A program made the translations under genes and the position numbers. A stretch of DNA of 37,377 bases, from positions 1 to 37,377 of the forward strand of contig CAIQQB010000179.1 of the NCBI GenBank assembly GCA_903873805.1, given 5' to 3'. Position 1 is the stretch's first letter. The number at the start of each line of letters is the position of its first letter. Below, in pieces: positions 24,365-33,083 of this stretch. The notes under the pieces are model-generated. The model saw only the letters and a list, made by a program, of their open reading frames with translations. It ran no database searches and was not told the origin of the DNA. The stretch comes from an uncultured Opitutia bacterium. Its GTDB lineage: Bacteria; Verrucomicrobiota; Verrucomicrobiia; Opitutales; Opitutaceae.

Positions 24365-26062
24365 CTAGGGGGTGGGAGGAGCCAATGGCAAGACCCCGTC
24401 GGCGGCCAGACCCGTAACCCGCCAGCGCCGTCCGGCCAGCCGGGTCCGAACATCCTCCCCCACGAGTCGGGACACACGGTCGGGGTCGGCCAGGATCCAG
24501 ATCAACCAGGGTCCCGCGGTGAGTTGCGCACGAGGTTCGCCGTAGCGCGCCAGGAGGGCGGCCTGGTCGAGGCGGTTGGCCACGATGAACGTGTAGCGCG
24601 GGAGCAACCAGGCACCGGTGCCGGGATCGCGGTCGAGGTAGGTGTACGCGTTGTTCGCCCAGAAATAGGCCGTGGCGCTGGCGGCGGTTGCGCTGGGCGC
24701 CGAGCGGAGGGCGCTCAGGCGGGCCCCGGAGCGGGACAGCACATTGAACCGATTCACCGTCCAGTAATCGGCCAGCCCGCGCTGCAACTGGTGCTGCTGG
24801 AGGAAGGCGTCGAGCTCGCGAATGTCGGCGGGGGCGGGAAATGTGAGCCGGGCGGGCTCCACACCGGGCCACGCCGCCACCGTCAGCGCCCCAAGGGCGA
24901 GGCCGAGGCCGGCCCGCGCCGCCCGGCGCCAGGGCGCTGGCGGCGCCGCCAGCCAGGCCGGCAAAAGGGCAGCCGCGCCGGTCAGGGGCACGACCAACAG
25001 GTTGAGAAGGTAGCGGGAACGGAGTTCGTCAGTCCAGTAGCCGAGTCCGACCACGGCGGCAACCGTGAGTCCGACGCTGGCCACGACCCACCCCGCAATC
25101 CAGCGATCCCGCGCACCGGCGGACCGGCGAGCCGTGAGGACGAGCACGAACAGAAGGGCCGCCCCGGCCGCGACCGCCACCGGCCAAAGGCCCGAGCCCA
25201 GATCCGCCAGCAGCCGCCACGCGGCCGCACCCGACCGGGCGGGGGTCGGCACCGCCCGGAACACCCGGGAAAAAAAGAACACCTCTCCCCAGGTCAGGGC
25301 GAGCCGGGTGGCGGCAAGCAGCCCCAGCGCCGTCGCCAGGGACCGGGCGTATTGGCGCAACACCGGCGGGGCGCCGGCGTCCCGCCGCCGCCACCCGAGC
25401 ACGGCGAGCAGGGGCAATCCGAACTGCACCAGCATGAGGGCATCGGAAACGGCCCCGAGCCAGAGCAGAACGGCAACCAGTCCCCACTCCCAGCGTCGGC
25501 CGGCGCCGTCGCGTTGCCGGAGAACCAGGGCGGTCAGCGCGAGGCCGACCAGAATCGTACCGCCATGAAAACCGGGGCTGAGTTCCTGCCACAGCCAGCG
25601 GTCCATGCCGGTCAGCCCGCGGAGCGCCAGCAGCAGGTTGACGACCAGCAGGCCGCGCCACCACGGCCCGGACGCGGCCGGTTCCAAAGAACTTAGCACC
25701 CAACCGACAAGCACCGCCAGGGCAAGGGCTGAACTGCACGCATACAGCGGAATCGCGAAACCCTGGAGGCCGGCCGGTCCCAGCAGCAGCGACAATCCGG
25801 CCACATCCGGGAAAAAATAAGGGGCCGACCCGAGCGTCCAGCCCGCGAGTGGTCCGCCGCGGCCGAGCACATCCTGACAAAACAGGTACAGGTAAAGGTC
25901 GTCGCTGTTGAGGTTGGGCTGGAAGTGTTCGGCGCACAGCGCCAGCACCTGCACAACCAGCGCCAGCACCGCTAGGGCGGGCAGGAGGGTCCGCCCCCGC
26001 CGCACGGCTGTCGGCCACCGGCTGGGTGCGGCCTCAGACTGTCCGTGACGGGAGCCGCTCAT
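24365..26062 (-). CDS. Polytopic membrane protein, GT-C glycosyltransferase-like
   Basis: 565 residues with about 10-12 membrane helices and a soluble C-terminal domain (from about 430). The first external loop contains FQPNLNSDDLYLYLFCQDVL, an acidic pair after the first helix as in GT-C-fold enzymes, and GSAPYFFPDVAGL. No firm family is recognised. The start at 26062 overlaps the stop of the upstream membrane-protein gene by four bases, so the two are coupled. As the last gene of the exporter operon it may modify or provide the exported lipid or saccharide; this is inference from context only. Confidence 0.75.
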   Translation of the reverse strand: MSGSRHGQSEAAPSRWPTAVRRGRTLLPALAVLALVVQVLALCAEHFQPNLNSDDLYLYLFCQDVLGRGGPLAGWTLGSAPYFFPDVAGLSLLLGPAGLQGFAIPLYACSSALALAVLVGWVLSSLEPAASGPWWRGLLVVNLLLALRGLTGMDRWLWQELSPGFHGGTILVGLALTALVLRQRDGAGRRWEWGLVAVLLWLGAVSDALMLVQFGLPLLAVLGWRRRDAGAPPVLRQYARSLATALGLLAATRLALTWGEVFFFSRVFRAVPTPARSGAAAWRLLADLGSGLWPVAVAAGAALLFVLVLTARRSAGARDRWIAGWVVASVGLTVAAVVGLGYWTDELRSRYLLNLLVVPLTGAAALLPAWLAAPPAPWRRAARAGLGLALGALTVAAWPGVEPARLTFPAPADIRELDAFLQQHQLQRGLADYWTVNRFNVLSRSGARLSALRSAPSATAASATAYFWANNAYTYLDRDPGTGAWLLPRYTFIVANRLDQAALLARYGEPRAQLTAGPWLIWILADPDRVSRLVGEDVRTRLAGRRWRVTGLAADGVLPLAPPTP

Positions 26063-27492
26063 GCGCCACCTCCTCTGCCCCGGAAGAAATCCGCCACCAG
26101 GTGCAACATCCGGCCGCCGGCGCGGGCCATTTCGGCCCAGGTCACGGCGGTATCGAGCGGGATGGCCGCGGTGTGAAACAGCGCCAGCACATAGAAATTC
26201 CAGGCCGCGGCGGCGAGTCCGAAAGCCCAGAGCGCGGGGCGCGCGGACGGGAACGTCCGCCAGAGCCAGGCCAGCCCACCCATGAAGAACAGGCACGCCG
26301 TTTCAAAGGCCCGCGAGCCGAACGAGCCGCCGAACCACCAGCACCACCAGGCCGCGTTGACATAGGCCGAGGCGAACACCGCCACGAGCCCCGCCGCCGC
26401 GAGGCCGCGCCCGCGTTCCCGCCAGACCATGCCCGCGAAGCCGACCGCACCCAGCAGCAGCAGCGGATGCCAGTAGAACAACCCGTGGCGCGCGCCGAAC
26501 AGCACGTTCAGCCACTGCGGATCCGACCAGTTGAAGCCCTCGCCCTCGACGCCGTAGGTGAAGAGGAACCACCGCCCGTACACCACGTGCCACGCGAATA
26601 ACTGCAGGAAAATCAAGGGCAGCGCCCCGAGCAAGGCCGCGGCGGCGTTCCGAAACGCCGCCCGCCCGCCGGCGGCCCACACTTCGCGCAGCCAGATCCA
26701 GGCCGGCACGACGGCAAACACCGCTAGCTGAAAACGCACGATCACCGCCAGCCCCAGCCCAGTGCCGGCCACCCACCAGGGCCAGCCGCGGCCCGGCCGG
26801 TCCGGCACCGCCTGGAGCCCCCAGCACATCAGCGCGACCGCGAAGAAGGCTGCGTTGTGGCTCATGCCCACCTTGATCGTCCCATAATAGGCCAGCGGGC
26901 TCGCGGCCCAGAGCAGGACCACGCCCACCAGCGCTGCCCCCGGATCGCCGCACCAGCGCCGCACCACCCGCCAGGCAAGCAGCAGGCCCGCCAGCGTAAG
27001 CAGAAAATGCCAGGTGTAGATGCACGACTGGTAAACCGGATTGTAACCGTCGCGCGCGAGCGACCATACGCCCAGACCGCGCCCGGCCGCGACCACTCCG
27101 TCCGCCACGAGGTAGGGCGGCACCGAAAGGAGCGCCCAGCCGAGGCCGAACTTGTTCGGCTGGCGCCCCGCCGGAGTCGGCGCCTCCGCGAGCATGGCCG
27201 CCTTGAGCTCGGGCGGCATGGTGTTGCACTCCTGGAGGTCGTTCCGAAAATCCCAGTCGCCATCCACCATCAGGGAACGGAGCCAGAAATAATAATAGCT
27301 GCTGTCCGCACCCCGCAGCGCGCTGCGCCACGGCATCTCGGCGAACTGCGAGCCAAAGGCCACCAGCGCCGCGCACGCGATGGCCAGCAGGCCGCCCCGC
27401 CGGCCGGCCGTCAGCCCGCGCCAGGCCACCGTCAGCTCGGCCCGCCAGGGTCCGGGCGGACCGCCCGGTGGCTCAGGGGATGAACTGTCCAT
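26059..27492 (-). CDS. Polytopic membrane protein, GT39-like
   Basis: 477 residues, about 10-11 membrane helices. After the first helix comes GADSSYYYFWLRSLMVDGDW, an acidic external loop typical of GT-C (family 39/ArnT-like) transferases that use polyprenyl-phosphate sugars. NKFGLGWALLSVPPYLVADG resembles the second conserved loop of that group. The activity is inferred and its substrate unknown. The start lies 20 bases inside the end of the ABC ATPase gene, and its stop overlaps the next membrane protein gene, placing it firmly in the exporter operon. Confidence 0.75.
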   Translation of the reverse strand: MDSSSPEPPGGPPGPWRAELTVAWRGLTAGRRGGLLAIACAALVAFGSQFAEMPWRSALRGADSSYYYFWLRSLMVDGDWDFRNDLQECNTMPPELKAAMLAEAPTPAGRQPNKFGLGWALLSVPPYLVADGVVAAGRGLGVWSLARDGYNPVYQSCIYTWHFLLTLAGLLLAWRVVRRWCGDPGAALVGVVLLWAASPLAYYGTIKVGMSHNAAFFAVALMCWGLQAVPDRPGRGWPWWVAGTGLGLAVIVRFQLAVFAVVPAWIWLREVWAAGGRAAFRNAAAALLGALPLIFLQLFAWHVVYGRWFLFTYGVEGEGFNWSDPQWLNVLFGARHGLFYWHPLLLLGAVGFAGMVWRERGRGLAAAGLVAVFASAYVNAAWWCWWFGGSFGSRAFETACLFFMGGLAWLWRTFPSARPALWAFGLAAAAWNFYVLALFHTAAIPLDTAVTWAEMARAGGRMLHLVADFFRGRGGGA

Positions 27493-28165
27493 CGCGCATG
27501 GGCCGCACGGCGTCGCAGCGCGCAGCCATTTCGGGATTGTGGGTGACCATCACGACGGCCTGGCCGTTCCGCCGGGCCAGCGAGGTGAGCAGCTCGAACA
27601 CCAAGTCGGAGTTCTTCGCGTCCAGGTTGCCCGTCGGTTCGTCGGCCAGGATGGCCGAGGGTTCGTTAGCGAGTGCGCGCGCGACCGCGACCCGTTGCTG
27701 TTCACCGCCCGACAGATGGGCGGCGGCGCGCCGGACCTTGTCCCCCAGCCCGACGGCTGTGAGCAGCTCCGTCGCGCGCGCCTCCATCGCGGCGGGGGCG
27801 AGCCGGCCGAGCTTCCGCATCGGCAGCATGACATTTTCCAGTGCGGTGAACTCGAGCAGGAGAAAATGAAACTGGAAGACAAAGCCCACATGGCGGCTGC
27901 GCGCCGCCGTCCGCAGGCCGTCGTCGGCGCCCGACATCTGCTCCCCGTTGATCCAGATCTGCCCGTCGTCGGGCCGGTCGAGCAGGCCGAGCTGGTAGAG
28001 CAGCGTGGACTTGCCGCAGCCGGACGGACCGACGATGGCGCAGACCTCGCCGCGGCGGGCTGCAAAGGAGACGCCGCGGAGCACATGCACCCGGCCCTCG
28101 CCGCCGCCCAGATAGCGGTGGAGGTTTTCGCAGCGCAGCGCGAGGGGATCGGGAGCCGGAGGCAT
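27473..28165 (-). CDS. ABC transporter ATPase, LolD/MacB/DevA type
   Basis: 230 residues. Walker A is GPSGCGKST (46-54), the signature is LSGGEQQRVAVARA (151-164), Walker B is AILADEPTGNLD (171-182) and the switch His is in VMVTHN (about 209). DEPTGNLD is the hallmark of the LolD/MacB/FtsE subgroup, which powers mechanotransmission exporters rather than importers. It follows the permease by 18 bases and precedes the GT39-like gene with a 20-base overlap. It would form the cytoplasmic motor for the permease. Confidence 0.95.
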   Translation of the reverse strand: MPPAPDPLALRCENLHRYLGGGEGRVHVLRGVSFAARRGEVCAIVGPSGCGKSTLLYQLGLLDRPDDGQIWINGEQMSGADDGLRTAARSRHVGFVFQFHFLLLEFTALENVMLPMRKLGRLAPAAMEARATELLTAVGLGDKVRRAAAHLSGGEQQRVAVARALANEPSAILADEPTGNLDAKNSDLVFELLTSLARRNGQAVVMVTHNPEMAARCDAVRPMRDGQFIP

Positions 28166-28183
28166 GGGTGGAGGGACGGGGGG

Positions 28184-29446
28184 CTACTGGGCGGAGCCGC
28201 GGATGACGTCGCCGGGTTCCAGCCGGGCGGCGCGCCGGGCGGGGAGGAGACTGGCGAGCATGACCATGATCGCCGCCATCACCACGGCCTCCACGTAGTG
28301 CCAGCCGGACCAGGCCACGATGAACGTGTCGGTGGCGAAGATGCCGCGGATGCGCACGGGCAGCGTCGCGATGGCCCAGGTGCCGCCGACGCCGAGCAGG
28401 CAGCCCAGCCCGGATCCGACCGCCAGGACGAGCGAGGCCTGCCAGAGAAAGATGGCCGCAATGTCGCGCCGGGTGTAGCCCATCGAGCGCAGGATGGCGA
28501 TCTCCCGGGTCTTCTCCATCGCAATCATCGCCAGGGTGTTGAACATCGCGATGCCCGCGATGAGGGAGAACAGCATCACGGTGAGCAGGGTGGAAAGTTT
28601 GAGGGCGCGAAACACCTCGAGCCAGGAGCGTTCGCGCTGCTGCCAGCTAATGGCGCTGTAGCCGAGCGTGCGGCTGATGAAGAAGGCGTCGGCGGGCGCC
28701 CGGTCCTTGTCGCGCAGGTTGATCTGGAGCAGGCTGGCCCCGGTGGGCCGCCGCAGCAGCGAACGGGCTTCGGCGAGATGCAGGTAGACCCGCTGGCGGT
28801 CGATTTCGTTGACCCCGGTCTCATAGATGGCGCTGACCCGGAAGCGGACGGCCCCGTCGTCGGCGTCGATGAGCACGGTGTCGCCGGGGCTCAGCTTCAG
28901 GCGGTTCGCCATGACCTGACCGACAAGGAGGCCCATCGGCGTCTCGCGAAAGCTCTGCAGGGAACCCGCCACAATCTGGCTGCCGAGATCCGACACCTGG
29001 AGGAAGTCGTCCAGCTCAACACCGAACACCTGGCCGTTCTCCTCGTTGAACGAGTTGCGCACGCGCCGGGAGCCGGTGAGCACGGCGGCGACGCCGGTGA
29101 CATTCTGGAAATGGCGGACGGCGGCCATGAGCAGTTCCGGCTCCTCGATGCCATGGATGAATTTGCGGTCCTCGAGGTTGGAGATCTTGAAGTTGCTCGA
29201 CTGCGGGCCGCCGGTGTCGGCCTGCATGACGCCGACCACGTCCTGGGTCTTCTCCTCGATGCGGATCGCGCCGTTGGTGCCGAGCATGGTCCGGATGAAC
29301 AGCCCCTCAAAACCGCTCGTGGTCGCCCGGGTGATGACAAACAGGCCGACGCCCAGCGTGATGCAGGTCAGGCTCATCGCCATGGCGCGTTTCCGGGAAG
29401 TCAGAAACCGCAGGGCGATGCGGAGGTTGGGCGAAGCCGCGGCCAT
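28184..29446 (-). CDS. ABC transporter permease, LolC/E-MacB/DevC type
   Basis: 420 residues in the FtsX-like superfamily. One helix near the N-terminus (about 21-39) is followed by a large periplasmic MacB-PCD-like domain (about 45-270). Three C-terminal helices come next (around LLTVMLFSLIAGIAMFNTLA, SLVLAVGSGLGCLLGVGG, AVVMAAIMVMLASLLPARRA). The coupling segment MEKTREIAILRSMGYTRRDI and the terminal ARRAARLEPGDVIRG are characteristic. It probably moves its substrate from the inner membrane or periplasm through the adaptor and the TolC channel. It lies 11 bases after the adaptor gene. Confidence 0.94.
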   Translation of the reverse strand: MAAASPNLRIALRFLTSRKRAMAMSLTCITLGVGLFVITRATTSGFEGLFIRTMLGTNGAIRIEEKTQDVVGVMQADTGGPQSSNFKISNLEDRKFIHGIEEPELLMAAVRHFQNVTGVAAVLTGSRRVRNSFNEENGQVFGVELDDFLQVSDLGSQIVAGSLQSFRETPMGLLVGQVMANRLKLSPGDTVLIDADDGAVRFRVSAIYETGVNEIDRQRVYLHLAEARSLLRRPTGASLLQINLRDKDRAPADAFFISRTLGYSAISWQQRERSWLEVFRALKLSTLLTVMLFSLIAGIAMFNTLAMIAMEKTREIAILRSMGYTRRDIAAIFLWQASLVLAVGSGLGCLLGVGGTWAIATLPVRIRGIFATDTFIVAWSGWHYVEAVVMAAIMVMLASLLPARRAARLEPGDVIRGSAQ

Positions 29447-29457
29447 GGGCGCAGGGC

Positions 29458-30576
29458 TCAGGGACCGACTTCCGCCGGCGTCGTGCGCACGCGGTCACCA
29501 TCTTGAAACAGGTTCATCTCCTCGACAATGACGTTCTCGCCCTCGTGCAGCCCGTCGAGAATCTCCACCTCGTTGAGGCTGAGGAAGCCGGGGCTGACGT
29601 GACGGGTGGAAACCCGGCCGTCCTGCACGACGAGCACCGCACTTCCGACCAGGGCGCGGCGGGGGATGATCAGAGCGGCGGGATGTTCGCCCACCACCAC
29701 GTTGGCGGCCCCGGTCAGGCCGGGCACCAGCAGTTCGGGGGGCATGTCCACCGTCAGCTCGACCACGTAACGCTGGGTGGCGGCGTCGGCGGTCGGCAGG
29801 ATCTTGGCCACCCGGGCGTCGAACTGCCGGCCGCCGTAGGAGAGAAACCGCACGGTCGCCTTTTGGTCGAGACGGACGCCGGCAAAGTTTTCCTCGCTGA
29901 CCTGCGCCTCGACCCGGCGGGTGCTGGCGATGATGGTGGCGAGGGGGGCGCCGGAGACGACCAGGTCGCCCGGGCGCGCGAGCACCTCGGTGACCACGCC
30001 ATCGACAGGCGAGTTGATCTGCATCTTTTCGACCTGGCGGCGCTTGAGCTTGAGGGTGTTTTCATAGCCGTCGAGCAGGGCCTGGCGGTCCACCGCCTCA
30101 AGCGCCAGCCGCTGCTCGATCTGCTGCGTCAGCCGGCGCTCCTTGGCCAGGTCGGCTGCGGCGAACTGGCCCTGCTGGGCGAGACGCTCGTCGTTCTGCA
30201 GCGACTGCCGCGCATTGTCCAGTTCGGGCTGGATGGTCGAGCCGACCGCAAACCGGCGTTGGGCGGCGTCCCGGTCGGATTGAACCTGGGCGATTTCCAG
30301 CTCAAGGTCGCCCGCGTCGAACTGGACGAGAAATTCCCCCGCCCCCACATGCCGCCCCACCGCGAGCGCCGACTTCACGACGCGGCCCCCCGTCTCACCG
30401 CGAATGACCATCGCATAGTCCGCCAGCACCGTCACGTTGGCCGGCACCACATTGACCGCCGTTCCGCGTTTGACGGTGGCGACCACGGCCGGGGGACGCG
30501 CGACCCAGAAGGCCCCGACCGCCCCGACGGCCAGCGCCAGCAGCAGGATCAGTTTGAACACGGTGGATTTTTTCAT
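29458..30576 (-). CDS. Periplasmic adaptor (membrane fusion protein, HlyD/MacA/DevB type)
   Basis: 372 residues. The start at 30576 gives MKKSTVFKLILLLALAVGAV, an inner-membrane anchor. Then follow a lipoyl-like half (VVKSALAVGRHVGAGEFLVQ), a predicted coiled-coil hairpin (about 95-180, EIAQVQSDRDAAQRRF to LKLKRRQVEKM) and the second lipoyl half (INSPVDGVVTEVLARPGDLV). Beta-barrel and membrane-proximal domains complete it. It connects the permease to the outer-membrane channel. Its start overlaps the stop of the TolC-like gene (ATGA). The short hairpin points to a MacA/DevB-like rather than a long HlyD-like adaptor. Confidence 0.94.
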   Translation of the reverse strand: MKKSTVFKLILLLALAVGAVGAFWVARPPAVVATVKRGTAVNVVPANVTVLADYAMVIRGETGGRVVKSALAVGRHVGAGEFLVQFDAGDLELEIAQVQSDRDAAQRRFAVGSTIQPELDNARQSLQNDERLAQQGQFAAADLAKERRLTQQIEQRLALEAVDRQALLDGYENTLKLKRRQVEKMQINSPVDGVVTEVLARPGDLVVSGAPLATIIASTRRVEAQVSEENFAGVRLDQKATVRFLSYGGRQFDARVAKILPTADAATQRYVVELTVDMPPELLVPGLTGAANVVVGEHPAALIIPRRALVGSAVLVVQDGRVSTRHVSPGFLSLNEVEILDGLHEGENVIVEEMNLFQDGDRVRTTPAEVGP

Positions 30577-31943
30577 GGGAAGGTGATCCGGGCCGCCGGC
30601 TGGCTGCCCCACTGTTTCAGCAGGGCATATTCGGCCACGCGCAGCAACTGGGCGGCCCGCAGGTGCAGCAGCGCGAGATGCTGCTGCTCGCCATCGGCCA
30701 GGCGCTGCTGCCAGGCGTCGTCGGAGAGCTGGCCGGCCTCCATTTGTCCGCGGGCCGCCGCCAGCCGGTCGGTGGTAGTGCGGTAGCGGTTCTCGGCCAG
30801 GACGAGCTCGCGCTGAGCCAGTTGGAGATCCTCCCAGTCCGCCGCCTGCCGGCGGTGCAGCGCCAGGTTCGCCTCGTCCCAAGCCTGCTGCCGGGACCGC
30901 AGCTCGGCGCGGGCCGCGCGCATCCCCGCCTCGGACGCATAGCCGTCAAAGAGATTCCAGCTTACCTGCAGGCCGACATACCGGTCCTGCACGCCGTAGC
31001 GCGCCGCCACATTGGCCACGTAGCTGACGTCGGACTGGGAGATGCCGGCCACGAGGTCGAGGGTCGGGCGGAGCCGCATGCGCTGGATCTCCAAATTGAG
31101 CCGCGCGGCTTCGCGCTCGCCGTCGGGACGCAGCAGGGCCGCGGGTACGATCCCGGCCGGGATGGGTCCGGCGGGCGCCACTGCGGCGGACCAGTCGGGA
31201 ACCGGCGGGATGTCGGTGGGGAGGTCAGCGGCGGCAAATTCCGTCCGCCCCAGCAGCACCGCAAACTCCTCCCGGGCGCGCCGGTTCAGGGCGGCCAGCT
31301 TTTCAAGCTGCAGCCGGCCCTCCTCCCCCGCCAGCCTTTCGTCGGCGAGGTCGGCGGCCGGGACTTCGCCACGCCCGGCCCGATCCTCGTCGAGCTGGAG
31401 GTGGATGGCGCGGCGGCGGTCGGCCGTCTCCGCCTGCCGGTAGTCAAGTTCGCCCAGAATCAGCCCGGTGTACTGCCGCCGAAGCTCCAGCACGAGGGTG
31501 CGGCGGGCCCCGGTGAAATCGTTCTCCGTCAGGGCCTGCTGGATCCGGCCGAGGCGGGCCTGGTTCGTCAGCGCATCCCAGTGGTACAGCGGCTGGGTGA
31601 CGCTGAGGTTGTAGGTGTCACTGAACCCGTAATGGATGCCGGGCAGATCGCGCCGCACCTCCTGGCGTCCGTCGACCCCAAGGCTGAATCCAGCATGCGG
31701 ATACAGCGGCGCGGCCTGCTCGTCGGCGTGCGCCGCGGCCGCCAGCAAGTCCAGCCGGCCCCTGAGCATGCCCGGCGAACCCTCCAGTGCCGTCCGGATG
31801 AGCGAGGCCAGCCCCGGCAGCACCGTCTCCGGCAGGCGGAGCGGATCCGCCGCGGCCGTTCCCGGCTCCGTCTCCGCATGGATCGCGGCAGGGCCGCCGC
31901 CGGCCAGCAGGAGGAGCAGGGTGAGTGAAAGCAACCGGGGCAT
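30573..31943 (-). CDS. TolC-family outer-membrane channel protein
   Basis: 456 residues. The start at 31943 gives signal peptide MPRLLSLTLLLLLAGGGPAA with likely cleavage after AIHA. Two TolC-like repeats of long helices and beta segments are visible: SLGVDGRQEV...YNLSVTQPLYHWDA in the first and VAGISQSD...VGLQVSWNLFDGYASEAGMR in the second. These are typical of outer-membrane efflux proteins. It opens the six-gene operon, which continues with the adaptor, permease, ATPase and two membrane proteins. A longer open frame upstream is antisense to the holB-like gene and not coding. Confidence 0.93.
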   Translation of the reverse strand: MPRLLSLTLLLLLAGGGPAAIHAETEPGTAAADPLRLPETVLPGLASLIRTALEGSPGMLRGRLDLLAAAAHADEQAAPLYPHAGFSLGVDGRQEVRRDLPGIHYGFSDTYNLSVTQPLYHWDALTNQARLGRIQQALTENDFTGARRTLVLELRRQYTGLILGELDYRQAETADRRRAIHLQLDEDRAGRGEVPAADLADERLAGEEGRLQLEKLAALNRRAREEFAVLLGRTEFAAADLPTDIPPVPDWSAAVAPAGPIPAGIVPAALLRPDGEREAARLNLEIQRMRLRPTLDLVAGISQSDVSYVANVAARYGVQDRYVGLQVSWNLFDGYASEAGMRAARAELRSRQQAWDEANLALHRRQAADWEDLQLAQRELVLAENRYRTTTDRLAAARGQMEAGQLSDDAWQQRLADGEQQHLALLHLRAAQLLRVAEYALLKQWGSQPAARITFP

Positions 31944-32093
31944 CAGCAGTGGATCAATATTGCGCCAATGCGCCCTTTTGCGCCGGCTTTGGCAATAACG
32001 AATTCCCCCGGGTCGGATCCGCCGTGCACGCCGGGCTTGCCATGCCCCGCGACATCGTGAAGTTCTCACGCTTCGCGACCGCCCCGCCACCGC

Positions 32094-33068
32094 ATGACCG
32101 CCCACGCCCAACCCTGGCCCGATGTCCTCGCCGGCACCCCCGCCGTCGCCGTCATCGAACGCGCCATCACGCGGGGCCGGCTCGCCCACTGCCTGCTCGT
32201 CACCGGCGACGACCATGACACCCTCGTCAGTGTCGCCCACGCCATCGCCGACCGGCTGCTCAACCCGCCGGGCACCGCCCCCGCCGCCCACCGCGGCGTG
32301 ACCGCGGGCGGCCACCCCGACCTCTTCACCCTCCGCCCAACGGGCAAGATGCGCCAGATCACGGCCGAATCCGCGCGCGCCCTGATCGGCCGGGTCCAGG
32401 TCACCGCCAGCGTCGGCCCCCGCAAAGTCGCCGTCCTCCACGAATGTGACCGGATGAACGTGACGGCGGCGAACATCCTCCTGAAGACCCTCGAGGAGCC
32501 GCCCGCCAGCACCACCCTGCTGCTGCTCACCACCCACCCTTACGCACTGCTCCCGACCATCCGCAGCCGCTGCCTGCATTTCCGTTTTCCCGGCACCGCC
32601 GCCGAATTCACCCCCGACGGCTGGCCGGCGTGGCTGGCCGATTACCAGGCCTGGCTCGGCCGGCTGCGCGACGGCGTGACGGACAAGCGGGCCGTCGCCG
32701 ACTCCCTCCTGGCCGCCTACGGTCTGACCGCACGGTTCGGCGCCATCCTGGAGGCGGCCACCGACGCCGCCTGGTCGGCCCAGCGGGAAAAATTTCCGCC
32801 CGACCTGTCCGACGACGAGCAGACCGCGATCGAGACCGGGATTGCGAACGGCCTGCGCACGCGGCTCTTCGCCGGCATCGAACAGGCCACGCGGGCGTTC
32901 GCCCTGCCGCACCTGCAGGCCGGCGACGCTCCCACCCGCCGCGCCCTGGCGGCCGCTGTCGGCCAGCTCGAGCACAACGTCGGCCTGTTGCGGTTGAACC
33001 TCAACTCCGCCGCCGTGCTCGAGTCATTCCTGCTCGCCTCGCTGCGGGTGTGGGCCGCGCGGGCCTGA
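32094..33068 (+). CDS. holB: DNA polymerase III delta'-like clamp-loader subunit
   Basis: 324 residues of the AAA+ delta' type. The N-terminal segment RGRLAHCLLVTGDDHDTLVS replaces the P-loop GxxGxGK, as usual for delta', which does not hydrolyse ATP. The sensor/SRC region is ECDRMNVTAANILLKTLEEP followed by TIRSRCLHFRF, which carries the arginine finger. The zinc-binding cysteines between these blocks, present in many delta' proteins, are missing (HPDLFTLRPTGKMRQI). The gene runs divergently from the exporter operon (150 bases between starts) and converges on the ABC binding-protein gene. Confidence 0.88.
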   Translation: MTAHAQPWPDVLAGTPAVAVIERAITRGRLAHCLLVTGDDHDTLVSVAHAIADRLLNPPGTAPAAHRGVTAGGHPDLFTLRPTGKMRQITAESARALIGRVQVTASVGPRKVAVLHECDRMNVTAANILLKTLEEPPASTTLLLLTTHPYALLPTIRSRCLHFRFPGTAAEFTPDGWPAWLADYQAWLGRLRDGVTDKRAVADSLLAAYGLTARFGAILEAATDAAWSAQREKFPPDLSDDEQTAIETGIANGLRTRLFAGIEQATRAFALPHLQAGDAPTRRALAAAVGQLEHNVGLLRLNLNSAAVLESFLLASLRVWAARA

Positions 33069-33083
33069 GGGCACCCCCCGCCG

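Noticed and set aside
32124-32310. Loss of the P-loop in the clamp-loader gene, considered as a broken gene
   Set aside because: Delta' subunits normally have degenerate nucleotide-binding sites; the SRC motif is intact.
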